64,000 nt of DNA from RGDT01 sp964630925. Its GTDB lineage: Bacteria; Planctomycetota; Planctomycetia; Gemmatales; Gemmataceae. The DNA is taken from positions 38,701-102,700 of the forward strand of contig CAZVZK010000017.1 of assembly GCA_964630925.1 (NCBI GenBank), in the 5' to 3' direction. The notes below the pieces were generated by a model. The model was given only the letters and a program-made list of their open reading frames with translations. It searched no databases and was not told the origin of the DNA. Shown here piece after piece: positions 51,265 to 60,450 of the stretch; the first letter of the stretch is position 1, and every line of letters begins with the position of its first letter. A program made the translations under genes and the position numbers.

Positions 51265-54200
51265 ATGCGCGTGTCGCTGCTGGCCTTGGTGACGGCGGGT
51301 GTGGCCTGGGGGGCCGCACCGCGGGCGGCGTTGACGCCAACACAGATGCGCCTCCTGGACGTGCGGGACGCCGTGGGGGTCGCGGGCATGAAGGCGTGGG
51401 AGGAGGGCAAAAAGGCGGAGGCCATCGCCGCCCTGGAGAAGGTGCTGGCCCACGACCTCCGGTTATTCGGGTCCTGGCACCGCCGGACGGAGGAGACGGC
51501 GGGGGCGCTGGGGAACGTATACGAGGCCCAGGAAGAGTGGGCCAAGGCCGCGGACCGTCGCCGCATGGTGATCGAGGCGCGGCGGCGCCTGAACGGCGAG
51601 GACGACTGGCGGACGGCCGACGCCCGGCTGGAGTTGTCGGAGGCGCTGGCCCAGGCGAGACGCACGCCGGCGCAACGGCAGGCCCTGACGCGGGCGCGGA
51701 TGTTGAACGGGGAGGCGGCCGCCCTGCACAAGAAAGGGCGGGCCGCCGAGGCACTGTCCCTGGCCAAGGAGGCGTTCGGGGTGTGCGAGAAGGTGGGGCG
51801 CCGCAACCCCGAATACGCCGCCTGCCTCCACAACCTCGCCTCCCTCCACATCGAGATCGGGGAGCACAAGGCGGCGATCCCGCTGCTGCGCCAGGCCTTG
51901 GAGTTACTCGAGGAGTTTTTGGGCAAGCGGCACCCCGGCTACGCGGTCGGCCTCCACAACCTGGCCACGGTGTACATGCACCTGGGGGACTTCGACGCCG
52001 CCCTACCCCTGGCCCGGCAGGCACTGAAGGTGCGCGAGGAGGCGCTCGGGCGCCGGCACCCCGAGTACGCAGTCGGCCTGCGCGCCCTGGCGGCACTCGA
52101 CATGGTGAGGGGCGATCGCAGGGGTGCCCTGGCGCGGTTCCGGCAGGCACTCGCGCTGACCGAGGAGGTGCTGGGGCGGCGGCACCCGGCGTACGCGGCC
52201 ACCTTGAACAGCCTGGCCTTCCTGCACCAGTCCGCCGGGGATTATGAGGCCGCACTGGCGATGGTCCGGGAGGCGCACGCGCTCAACGAGGAGGTGCTCG
52301 GGCGGCGACACCCCGCCTACGCCGACACCCTCAACAGCCTGGCCTTCCTTCACGACACGATGGGTGACCACAGGGTCGCCCTGCCCCTGTACCGACAGGC
52401 GCTGAAGGTGCGCGAGGCGGTGCTCGGGCGTCGGCATCCCGATTACGCCACGAGCCTGCACAACCTGGCGACGATGCTGATGATCATGGGCGATCGCCGC
52501 GCCGCCCTGCCCCTGATCCAGCAGGCGCTCAAGGTCTACGAGGGGGCACTGGGACGCGGACACCCGTCCCACATCTTGAGCCTGCACCACCTGGGCGTGC
52601 TGTACTCGTACCTCGGGGAGCACGAGGCCGCCCTGGCTCAATTCCGCGAGGCCCTCAAGTTGAGCGAAGACCGGCTGGGACGCCGGCACCCCGAGTACGC
52701 CACCGCCCTCCACAACCTGGCGACACAGCACACGAGGATGGGGGACCACCGGCTCGCCCTGCCCCTGGCCCGGGAAGCCCTGAAGCTCCGCGGGGATGTG
52801 TTGGGGCGGCACCCCTCCTTCGCCGCCAGCCTCCGCAGCCTGGCGTCCATCCACCTGGTCGTGGGTGACTACGAGGACGCCCTCCCCCTGCTGAGGCGGT
52901 CCCTCGACGTAGACGAGGAGGCCCACGGACGCCGGCACCCCTCCTACGCGGCCGCCCTCGACGGCCTCGCAGTGACCTATCTGGCGATGGGCCGGCCTGG
53001 CGCCGCGCTGCCGCTCTCCGAGCAGGCGCTCTCCCTGACGCGGCGGCAACTCGCCCTGGACGCCTCCGTCCAGTCTGAACGCCAGCAGAGGGCCGCGGCG
53101 GCGGCCCTCCGTCACCGCCTGGACAACCGGCTGTCGATCCCCGACGAGGCGCCGCTGACCGGCCACGATCACGTGCTGGCGTGGAAGGGGGCGGCCTTCG
53201 CGGCGCAGCAGGCGCGGCGCCGCTTCCTCCTGGCCGAGGCTGACCCCGCCACGCGCGCCCTCGCACTCGAGCTGCGCGAGGCCACGCGCTCGCTGGCCCT
53301 CCTGGCATCGCGCGAGGCCGGCGCCTCGCGGAAGCGGGCCGTGGAGCTGGCCCAGGCCAAGGAGGATCTGGAGGCGCGTCTCGCCCTGGCAAGCGAGGCC
53401 TTCCGACTGGCCGTGCGGCCCCCATCCAGCGCGGTGTTCCGCGCCGGCCTCCCGAAGGGCGTCGCCCTCATTGACTTCCTCGTCCACACGGGGCTCGACC
53501 CCGACAGGCCCGCCGGCGGTCAGGTGGTCGAGCACCGCCTCGTCGCCTGGGTCGTGCGTGCCGACGGCGGCGCAGTCCGTGTCGGCCTGGGGCCGATGGG
53601 GCCCGTCGAGAAGGACACCGAGGCCTGGCGCGGCGCCATCGAGGCGGGGCGCGATTCCCCCGCCGCCGCCCGTCTCCGCGAGAAGGTGTGGGCGCCCCTG
53701 GAGAGGCACCTCGTCGGGGCGAAGGTGGCGCTGATCTCACCGGACGGGGCGCTGGGCCGGCTGCCCTTCGTGGCGCTGCCGGGCCGCGAGAAAGGCAAGT
53801 ACCTGCTGGAGGAGGTGCCGTTGGCCGTCCTGCCAGTGCCGCAGACGCTCCCCCGGCAGCTGGAACGCCCCGAGGGCTTGCCCTCGCTGCTCGCGGTGGG
53901 CGGCGTGGACTTCGGCGTCGGCGCCCCGTGGGCGGCCCTCCCCGCCACCGGCCCGGAGGCGGCCGCCTCCGTCTCCCGCTTCCGCGAGCTGGTCATGGGG
54001 CCGGCGGCCACCCTGTCGGGGGCGAAGGCGAACAAGGCCGCCTTGCGCGACGCCCTGCCGAGGCACCGCTTCGCCCACCTGGCCACCCACGGTTTCTTCG
54101 CGCCGCCTTCCATGCGGCCCTACCTCGGCCGCGACAACAAGGAGAAGGCGGCTCGCTTCGAGCGCGAGGAGGTCGCCGGCTGGGATCCGGCCCTTCTCTC

Positions 54201-54690
54201 AGGCCTCGTTCTCGCGGGTGCCAACAGGCCGACGCCGGAGGATGATGGCGTCCTTAAGGCCAGCGAGGTGGCGGAGATGGATCTGTCGAAGTTGGAGCTG
54301 GCGGTCCTCAGCGCCTGCCAGACGGGCCTCGGCATGGAGGCCGGCGGTGAGGGCATCCTCGGCCTGCAACGCGCCTTCGCGATGGCAGGCTGCAAGAGTG
54401 TCGTCTCCTCCCTGTGGAGTGTGGACGACGCCGCCACGAGCGTGCTGATGGAGCGCTTCTATCTCCACCTCTGGGGGAAGAAGCTCTCCAAACTGGAGTC
54501 TTTGAGGCAGGCCCAACTTGACGTGATGAAGCACCCCGAATGGGTCGAGGCGCGGGCGAAGGAGCAGCGTGGCACGCCGGGCCTGCGTGCCGCCGGCAAG
54601 GCCGGCGAAGCCGTCGGAGGGGGCAAGCGAGAGCGGCGATCGCCGGCGGCGTGGTGGGCTGCGTGGCAGCTCTCCGGCGACTGGCGGTGA
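51265..54690 (+). CDS. Exported TPR-CHAT protein
   Basis: 1141 residues. The signal peptide MRVSLLALVTAGVAWGAAP is followed by ten near-identical kinesin-light-chain-type TPR repeats of 42 residues (about 176-596; GRRHPxYAxxLxxLAxxxxx consensus, the ninth one residue short). The C-terminal CHAT domain (about 850-1141) has the His of HLATHGFF (about 942) and the Cys of LSACQTGLG (about 1018). The TPR array likely recognises a partner or regulates the protease. Paralogue of the fragment at the window start. Planctomycete TPR-CHAT proteins have been compared to caspase-like effectors. Confidence 0.93.
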   Translation: MRVSLLALVTAGVAWGAAPRAALTPTQMRLLDVRDAVGVAGMKAWEEGKKAEAIAALEKVLAHDLRLFGSWHRRTEETAGALGNVYEAQEEWAKAADRRRMVIEARRRLNGEDDWRTADARLELSEALAQARRTPAQRQALTRARMLNGEAAALHKKGRAAEALSLAKEAFGVCEKVGRRNPEYAACLHNLASLHIEIGEHKAAIPLLRQALELLEEFLGKRHPGYAVGLHNLATVYMHLGDFDAALPLARQALKVREEALGRRHPEYAVGLRALAALDMVRGDRRGALARFRQALALTEEVLGRRHPAYAATLNSLAFLHQSAGDYEAALAMVREAHALNEEVLGRRHPAYADTLNSLAFLHDTMGDHRVALPLYRQALKVREAVLGRRHPDYATSLHNLATMLMIMGDRRAALPLIQQALKVYEGALGRGHPSHILSLHHLGVLYSYLGEHEAALAQFREALKLSEDRLGRRHPEYATALHNLATQHTRMGDHRLALPLAREALKLRGDVLGRHPSFAASLRSLASIHLVVGDYEDALPLLRRSLDVDEEAHGRRHPSYAAALDGLAVTYLAMGRPGAALPLSEQALSLTRRQLALDASVQSERQQRAAAAALRHRLDNRLSIPDEAPLTGHDHVLAWKGAAFAAQQARRRFLLAEADPATRALALELREATRSLALLASREAGASRKRAVELAQAKEDLEARLALASEAFRLAVRPPSSAVFRAGLPKGVALIDFLVHTGLDPDRPAGGQVVEHRLVAWVVRADGGAVRVGLGPMGPVEKDTEAWRGAIEAGRDSPAAARLREKVWAPLERHLVGAKVALISPDGALGRLPFVALPGREKGKYLLEEVPLAVLPVPQTLPRQLERPEGLPSLLAVGGVDFGVGAPWAALPATGPEAAASVSRFRELVMGPAATLSGAKANKAALRDALPRHRFAHLATHGFFAPPSMRPYLGRDNKEKAARFEREEVAGWDPALLSGLVLAGANRPTPEDDGVLKASEVAEMDLSKLELAVLSACQTGLGMEAGGEGILGLQRAFAMAGCKSVVSSLWSVDDAATSVLMERFYLHLWGKKLSKLESLRQAQLDVMKHPEWVEARAKEQRGTPGLRAAGKAGEAVGGGKRERRSPAAWWAAWQLSGDWR

Positions 54691-54693
54691 CCG

Positions 54694-56736
54694 TCATCCC
54701 GCCGCCGCCTCCAGCACCAGCAGCGAGTAGCCCGGCAGGGGGTACGCCTCCCCGGGGCGGTGCCGCGGGCCCTCGTCCGGGCCGACGATGTCCTCCGGCG
54801 ACGGCAGCGACGTGTCGATGACGCGGCGCCAGGCCCTGCCACGCGGCGAGCGCGGCAGCACGAACGCCACCTCCTCGGCCCAGGCGTTCATCGCCACGTA
54901 CAGGTCGCTCCCCGATTCGCGGCTCGTGCGCCGGCCGTCGAGGGTGTACGCCAGGGTCCGCACCGAGCCGGAGAAGTCCGGCTTGTTGGGGAGGGTGCCG
55001 TGCCAGATCACGTCGCCGTCCTTGAGGAACTCGCGCCGGCGGAGGGCCGGCTGCCTCTTGCGGAAGGCGATCATCTCGCGGCAGAAACGCAGGAAGTCGG
55101 CGTGCTGCTCGGCCAGGGACCAGTCCACCCAGCCGATGGCGTTGTCCTGGCACCAGGCGTTGTTGTTGCCGTTCTGGGTGCGGAGGAACTCGTCGCCGCC
55201 CAGCATCATGGGCACGCCCTGCGACAGCATGAGGGTGGCGAACAGGTTGCGGGCCTGCCGACGCCGCAGCGTCAGGACGTGCGGGTCGTTGGTGCGGCCC
55301 TCGACGCCGCAGTTCCACGAGTGGTTGTCGTTACTGCCGTCGCGGTCGTCCTCGCCGTTGGCCTTGTTCCACTTGTGGTTGTAGCTGATGAGGTCGTTGA
55401 GGGTGAAGCCGTCGTGGCAGGTGACGAAGTTGATGGAGTGGAAGGGGCGGCGGCCGCCGTGCCCGTAGAGGTCCGACGAGCCGCACAGGCGGGTGGCCAG
55501 CTCGCCGGCGAGGCCGGCCTCGCCCTTCCAGAACTGGCGGACGTGGTCGCGGTACTTGCCGTTCCACTCGGTCCAGCGGTGCCCGTAGGGGAAGGCGCCC
55601 ACCTGGTACAGGCCGGCGGCGTCCCACGGCTCGGCGATGAGCTTGGTCCCGGCGAGGACGCCGTCCACGGCGATCATCTCGAGGACGGGGGGGCTGGGGA
55701 TGGGCTTGCCGTCCACGCCGCGGCCGAGGATGCTGGCGAGGTCGAAGCGCAGCCCGTCCACGTGCATGTCGGCGACCCAGTAGCGGAGGCACGACATGAT
55801 CAGGTCGCGGACCAGGGGTTGGTTGCAGTTGACCGTGTTGCCGCAGCCGGTGAAGTTCAGGTAGCGGCCTTGCTCGTCGAGGAGGTAGTAGAGCTGGTTG
55901 TCGATGCCGCGGAAGCAGGAGGTGCGTCCGCGGTCGTCGCCCTCGCCGGTGTGGTTGAAGACGACGTCGAGGATGACCTCGATGCCGGCGGCGTGGAACG
56001 CCCGGACCATCTCGCGGAACTCGGCGATCTGCCCCTGCTGCGCCCCGGTGGCGGCGTAGGCGGCCTTGGGGGCGGCGAAGGCGAGGGAGTTGTAGCCCCA
56101 GAAGTTGCGGAGGCGTTCGCCGGTGGCGGGGTTGGTGAAGGGGCAGTCGTTCTCGTCGAACTCGTGGATGGGGAGCAGCTCGACGGCGGTGACGCCGAGG
56201 GCTTTCAGGTAGGGGATCTTCTCGATGAGGCCGGCGAAGGTGCCGGGGTGGCGGACGCCGGAGGAGGGGTGGCAGGTGAAGCCGCGGACGTGCAGCTCGT
56301 AGATGATGGAGTCTTCGAGGGGGGTGTGGGGCGGGGCGTCCTCGTGCCAGTTGTAGGTGCGGCGGATGAACAGGCTGCGGCGGGCCTCGTCGGTGGGGCG
56401 GCCCCAGTGGGCGGCCCCGGAGACCGCGGAGGCGGACGGGTCGAGGAGGACGCGGCGTTTGTCGAAGCGGTGGCCGCCGCCCCTGGGGCCGTCCATCTTC
56501 CAGCCGTAGGAGAAGGCGGCGGGCAGGCCGCCGACGAGGACGTGCCAGTGGTGGCCGGTGCGGTTCTTGACGGGGTCGAGGGGGATCTCGGCGAGGGGCT
56601 CGTTGCCCTCGGGGGGGTAGAGGGCGAGGGAGGCCGCCGTGGCGTGGGTGGAGAGGACGGCGAAGTTGACGCCGTCGGGGACGGTGGTGGCACCGAGGGG
56701 GAGGCAGCGTCCGCGGGCGATGCGTAGGTCGAGCAT
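54694..56736 (-). CDS. glgX: Glycogen debranching enzyme GlgX
   Basis: 680 residues. An N-terminal CBM48-like domain is followed by a GH13 barrel with its conserved regions: DVVFNHTGEG, DGLRFDLASILG (nucleophile Asp), KLIAEPWDAAG (acid/base Glu) and FVTCHDGFTLNDL. It hydrolyses alpha-1,6 branches of glycogen limit dextrins. Ends 4 bp from the CHAT gene, convergently; no other glycogen genes adjoin. Confidence 0.95.
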   Translation of the reverse strand: MLDLRIARGRCLPLGATTVPDGVNFAVLSTHATAASLALYPPEGNEPLAEIPLDPVKNRTGHHWHVLVGGLPAAFSYGWKMDGPRGGGHRFDKRRVLLDPSASAVSGAAHWGRPTDEARRSLFIRRTYNWHEDAPPHTPLEDSIIYELHVRGFTCHPSSGVRHPGTFAGLIEKIPYLKALGVTAVELLPIHEFDENDCPFTNPATGERLRNFWGYNSLAFAAPKAAYAATGAQQGQIAEFREMVRAFHAAGIEVILDVVFNHTGEGDDRGRTSCFRGIDNQLYYLLDEQGRYLNFTGCGNTVNCNQPLVRDLIMSCLRYWVADMHVDGLRFDLASILGRGVDGKPIPSPPVLEMIAVDGVLAGTKLIAEPWDAAGLYQVGAFPYGHRWTEWNGKYRDHVRQFWKGEAGLAGELATRLCGSSDLYGHGGRRPFHSINFVTCHDGFTLNDLISYNHKWNKANGEDDRDGSNDNHSWNCGVEGRTNDPHVLTLRRRQARNLFATLMLSQGVPMMLGGDEFLRTQNGNNNAWCQDNAIGWVDWSLAEQHADFLRFCREMIAFRKRQPALRRREFLKDGDVIWHGTLPNKPDFSGSVRTLAYTLDGRRTSRESGSDLYVAMNAWAEEVAFVLPRSPRGRAWRRVIDTSLPSPEDIVGPDEGPRHRPGEAYPLPGYSLLVLEAAAG

Positions 56737-57070
56737 GGGGGCCAGCCGGGTGCGGGACGATCAGGCGAGAGGATACCGCCGGGGGCGGCGGGCCGCAAGG
56801 GGGACCGAGGGTGCACGACGATTCGCGTCAATCCCGTCTGGAAATCGCCGGGTGGGCGTGTACAATGTCGGTGTTGACGTATTTCCTCCGTGCCGCAAGG
56901 CTTCCACTTTCAGCGACCCTTCCCCACCGGCCCAAGGACGAGAGAGCCACCTGTGGGGGGTGAATCGCATCCCCATTCCGATGTCCAACCTTGATGACCC
57001 GTCGGCAGAGCCGGCCCGCCGGCCCGCCCGTCCCGCCCCTGCCGCAGCCACCTCCCTGGAGAATCAACGC
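56737..57070. other. Divergent region upstream of rho
   Basis: 334 bp between the glgX start and the preferred rho start. It contains an in-frame alternative rho start (ATG 56981) and a TACAAT -10-like element near 56860 without a good -35. No other gene seen. Confidence 0.5.
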
Positions 57071-58480
57071 ATGACCGTCGCTCGCGGCGACGAAGGCGCT
57101 GGCAATACCATGCGCCGCCGCCCCCCTCTCCGTCGCCCCCCCACCCCGATGCCGGCCGACGGCCCCGCCCAGCCCCCGGCGCAGCAGGCCCCCGCCCAGG
57201 TCATCACGCCGCGCACCCCCGGCCTGCGTCTGGATGACCTGTACCGGCTGGCCATGCCCAAGCTCTTCGCGCTGGCCGAGAAGGAGGGCATCAACGAGCA
57301 CGCCGGCATGAGCCGCGTGCAGCTCATCATCGCCATCGTCCGCAAGCAGATCGAGCGCAACGAGGTCGTGCGCGGCTGCGGCACCCTGGAGGTGCTGCCC
57401 GACGGGTACGGGTTCTTGCGCAGCGCCGCCCACAACTACCTGGCGTCGCCGGAGGACATCTACGTCTCGCCGTCGCAGATCCGCCGCCTGGGCCTGCGCA
57501 CGGGCCTGGTGGTGGAGGGGCCGATCCGCCTGCCCATCGAGGGGCAGGAGAACTTCGCGCTGATGCAGGTGGAGTCGGTCAACGGGCACTCGCCCGAGGA
57601 GAAGACGCGGCCGACGATCTTCGAGGACCTCACCCCCCTGCACCCCAACAAGCGGCTGCTGCTCGAACACGGCGAGGAGGTCTCGACGCGCGTCTTCGAC
57701 CTGTTCACGCCCATCGGCAAGGGGCAGCGTGGCCTGATCGTGTCGCCGCCGCGTGCCGGCAAGACGGTGATGCTGGCCAAGATCGCCCAGGCGATCAAGA
57801 AGAACCACCCGGAGTGCTACCTCATCGTGCTGCTCATCGACGAGCGGCCCGAGGAGGTGACGGAGATGGTGCGGAGCGTGGCCGGCCCCGGCGCCGAGGT
57901 GGTCGCCAGCACGTTCGACGAGCCGTCGGCGCAGCACTGCCACGTCAGCGAGATCGCGCTGGAGAAGGCCAAGCGCATGGTCGAGGACGGCAAGGACGTG
58001 GTGATCCTGCTGGACTCCATCACCCGCCTGGCCCGCGCCCACAACACCGAGGCGCCCTCCGGCGGCCGCCTCCTCTCCGGCGGCCTGGACTCGAACGCGA
58101 TGCAGAAGCCGAAGCGGTTCTTCGGGGCCGCCCGCAACATCGAGGAGGGCGGGAGCCTGACGATCCTGGCGACGGCGCTGGTGGACACGGGGTCGCGGAT
58201 GGATGAGGTGATCTTCGAGGAGTTCAAGGGCACGGGCAACATGGAGGTCCACCTCGACCGCCGCATGGTCGAGAAGCGGATCTGGCCGGCGATCGACATC
58301 AACCGCTCCGGGACGCGCAAGGAGGAGCTGCTGATGCACCCGGACGAGGTGGAGCGTGTGCGTGCGTTGCGGCGCGTGCTGGCGGACATGCACCCGAACG
58401 AGGCGATGGAGCTGGTGCTGAACCGGATGCGGAAGACGCGGCTCAACGCGGAGTTCCTGCTGAGCATGAACGTCGGGTGA
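57071..58480 (+). CDS. rho: Transcription termination factor Rho
   Basis: 469 residues. A low-complexity Pro/Arg-rich N-terminus is followed by the Rho N-terminal helical domain, the cold-shock-like RNA-binding domain (VLPDGYGFLRSAAHNYLASP), Walker A SPPRAGKTVM, Walker B VVILLDSITRLARAHN and R-loop segments. Rho is the hexameric RNA helicase that ends transcription. The ATG at 57071 has GGAG 9 nt upstream; an ATG at 56981 would add 30 residues but lacks a site. Confidence 0.95.
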   Translation: MTVARGDEGAGNTMRRRPPLRRPPTPMPADGPAQPPAQQAPAQVITPRTPGLRLDDLYRLAMPKLFALAEKEGINEHAGMSRVQLIIAIVRKQIERNEVVRGCGTLEVLPDGYGFLRSAAHNYLASPEDIYVSPSQIRRLGLRTGLVVEGPIRLPIEGQENFALMQVESVNGHSPEEKTRPTIFEDLTPLHPNKRLLLEHGEEVSTRVFDLFTPIGKGQRGLIVSPPRAGKTVMLAKIAQAIKKNHPECYLIVLLIDERPEEVTEMVRSVAGPGAEVVASTFDEPSAQHCHVSEIALEKAKRMVEDGKDVVILLDSITRLARAHNTEAPSGGRLLSGGLDSNAMQKPKRFFGAARNIEEGGSLTILATALVDTGSRMDEVIFEEFKGTGNMEVHLDRRMVEKRIWPAIDINRSGTRKEELLMHPDEVERVRALRRVLADMHPNEAMELVLNRMRKTRLNAEFLLSMNVG

Positions 58481-58839
58481 CGTGAATCCAAGAAGGAAGC
58501 GAGCCACGGATCAACACGGATCAACACGGATAACAGCCAGGAACAGAAGCAAAGAAGCAGGCAGAAGGCCTTCGGGCCTTCTGCCTGCTTTCTTCTGTCT
58601 TCTGCTTTGATCCGTACTACAAACGTTCCGTTCGTGCGCGGCCCGCGCGAATTTCTCAACGACCCGATAAACGGCTAAGATCAGGCGGAGGTCGGCCTCC
58701 GCCAACCTGTGCCTGACAGGGGCAGCCGGAGGCGTTCAACCGCCACGATATCCGCAGGGGCCTGCCTTGTCTTCTACCTTTGGTTGCGGCGACGCAGCCC
58801 CAGGTTGATCCGTGGCTCGCCTTCCTCTTCCGTGGCCCG
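58481..58839. other. Intergenic region after rho with terminator and inverted repeats
   Basis: 359 bp. It contains the hairpin at 58556-58589, an 8-bp GC hairpin at 58684-58703, and an outer 17-bp perfect inverted repeat (58499-58515 against 58804-58820). No ORF is convincing. Confidence 0.75.
58556..58589 (+). terminator. Rho-gene terminator hairpin with UUCG tetraloop
   Basis: A 15-bp perfect stem (AGCAGGCAGAAGGCC) closes a TTCG loop, followed by a pyrimidine-rich TTTCTTCTGTCTTCT stretch. It is well placed to end rho transcription, 76 bp past the stop. Confidence 0.8.
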
Positions 58840-59034
58840 TCACCGCCGGGCGGCGCGGTCGTCGAAGACGATGTGGACGTCCGAGTCGCTCGGCACGGCG
58901 ACGTGGACGGCAAGCGGGTGCTTGCAGCGCGGGCAGGGGCGCTTGCTGCCGAGGAGCTGGCGCGGGGCGCGGATCCGCGCGTCGCAGGCCGGGCACTTCA
59001 GGGCAATCGTGGCGACGGGGTCAGCCGTCTGCAT
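58840..59034 (-). CDS. Small zinc-ribbon protein
   Basis: 64 residues with two CxxC knuckles (LKCPACDARIRAP and RPCPRCKHPLAV), the small planctomycete zinc-ribbon pattern. Likely binds one zinc; function unknown. The C-terminal DSDVHIVFDD is acidic. Start ATG at 59034. Confidence 0.7.
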   Translation of the reverse strand: MQTADPVATIALKCPACDARIRAPRQLLGSKRPCPRCKHPLAVHVAVPSDSDVHIVFDDRAARR

Positions 59035-59172
59035 GGCAGGAGCCTCCGGAGAGGGAAGTGGGGCCGTTACGGCCCGTGGGGTAGGTACCTCATAGACGAT
59101 TGAACCCCGGCTTTTATTCCACGATCCCGCGGCTCATGAGGAATTCATCCCCTCGGCGCCCGCCCCACGCCC

Positions 59173-60411
59173 TCACCCCTTCTTGCCGATGCAGAACAGC
59201 CACTCCTGGCGCCTGCCCTTCTCGCTCGTGGCGACGCGCATGTGGATGCGCCCGCCGCAGATGGACGGCGTCGCGTACACCTGATCGCCGAGCTGATTCT
59301 TGCCGGCCAGCTCGAACCTGTCGGGGCTCGCCTTGAAGAGGAACGTCAGCCCCGCCTCGTTTGTCGCGAAGATCGTATCGCCCACCAGCACCGGCGACGA
59401 GCTGAACGTCCCGGCGAGCCGGCCACGCCACCTCTCCTTGCCCGAGGCGCTGTCCCAGCAGATGGCCACGCCCGCGTCCTGCACGGCGTACAGGTGCCCA
59501 CGGTGGCACAGCATCGACGGGACGTAGACGCGCGTGGCGTTCTTCCACACCTCCTTGCCCGTGGCCGCGTCCACCGCCGCGACGTGGTTCTTCGGGTAGC
59601 CGCCGCTGGTGAAGATCCGCTCGCCGTCGGTGACCGTGGAGGTGACGCACTCCTCGGTGGAGCCGGACACCTCCCAGTGCTTCTTCCCCGTCAGCGGGTC
59701 GAGGGCGGTGATCAGGTCGGTGCCGGTGAGGAAGAGGCGTTCGCGGCCACCGGCCTTCAGGATGATCGGCGAGGCGTAGTTGGGCAGCTTGGGCCGGGCG
59801 TTCTTCCAGGCGACCTCGCCGGTGGCGCGGCTGAGGCCGGCGACGGCCCCGCCGGCCTTGGTGTCGGCGGTGACGAGGACGAGCGGGCCGAACACCGCCG
59901 GCGACGAGCCGAAGCCCTGATGCAGGACGTAGTCGCTCACCTTCGTCTGCCAGAGCTTCTTGCCGTCGAGGCCGAGGGCGGTGGCGTGGATGGCGCCGTC
60001 GTTGGGGAAGTTGACGAAAAGACGTTCGCCGTCGCAGCAGACGGTGCAGGAGGCGTCCGACTTCTTGGCGTTGCCGCCCTTGACGAAGTTGCCCTTGTGG
60101 ACGACGGTCTCCCATTCGAGCTTGCCGTCGTCGCGGCGGAAGCACACGACGGACTGGGTCTGCTCCTTCTCGTCCGCCGTGGCGAGGTAGATGAACTTGC
60201 CGGCGACGCAGGGCGAGCCGTGCCCCCTGCCGGGGACGGCGGCCTTCCACAGGACGTTCTTCTCGGCGGACCATTCGAGTGGAGGGGACTGCCTGGGTTC
60301 GGCGATGCCGTCGCGGGTGGGGCCGCGCCACCACGGCCAGTCGTCGGCGGCGAACGTGATGGGCCTGGGGTCGGCGTGGAGGAGCATGCAGGCGGCGAGG
60401 GGGAGGAGCAT
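59173..60411 (-). CDS. Exported PQQ-like beta-propeller protein (BamB-like)
   Basis: 412 residues. A signal peptide (LLPLAACMLLHADP) is followed by WPWWRGPTRDGIAEP, the marker at the start of planctomycete PQQ-binding-like propellers, then repeated blades (LDPLTGKKHWEVSGS, VDAATGKEVWKNA, WDSASGKERWRGR). Related to BamB of the outer-membrane assembly machine and to quinoprotein propellers; no quinone-binding residue can be assigned. The ATG at 60411 is preferred; a TTG at 60444 is the longer option. Confidence 0.88.
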   Translation of the reverse strand: MLLPLAACMLLHADPRPITFAADDWPWWRGPTRDGIAEPRQSPPLEWSAEKNVLWKAAVPGRGHGSPCVAGKFIYLATADEKEQTQSVVCFRRDDGKLEWETVVHKGNFVKGGNAKKSDASCTVCCDGERLFVNFPNDGAIHATALGLDGKKLWQTKVSDYVLHQGFGSSPAVFGPLVLVTADTKAGGAVAGLSRATGEVAWKNARPKLPNYASPIILKAGGRERLFLTGTDLITALDPLTGKKHWEVSGSTEECVTSTVTDGERIFTSGGYPKNHVAAVDAATGKEVWKNATRVYVPSMLCHRGHLYAVQDAGVAICWDSASGKERWRGRLAGTFSSSPVLVGDTIFATNEAGLTFLFKASPDRFELAGKNQLGDQVYATPSICGGRIHMRVATSEKGRRQEWLFCIGKKG

Positions 60412-60450
60412 GGCGGTGAACCTGGGTATGGCGGGAGGGGTCAATGGGGG

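Noticed and set aside
51795..53052. Regular 126-bp repeats
   Set aside because: Not a CRISPR array; they encode ten TPRs within one gene.
59242..60450. Long plus-strand extension before the archaemetzincin
   Set aside because: Antisense to the BamB-like gene; the real start is near 60451.
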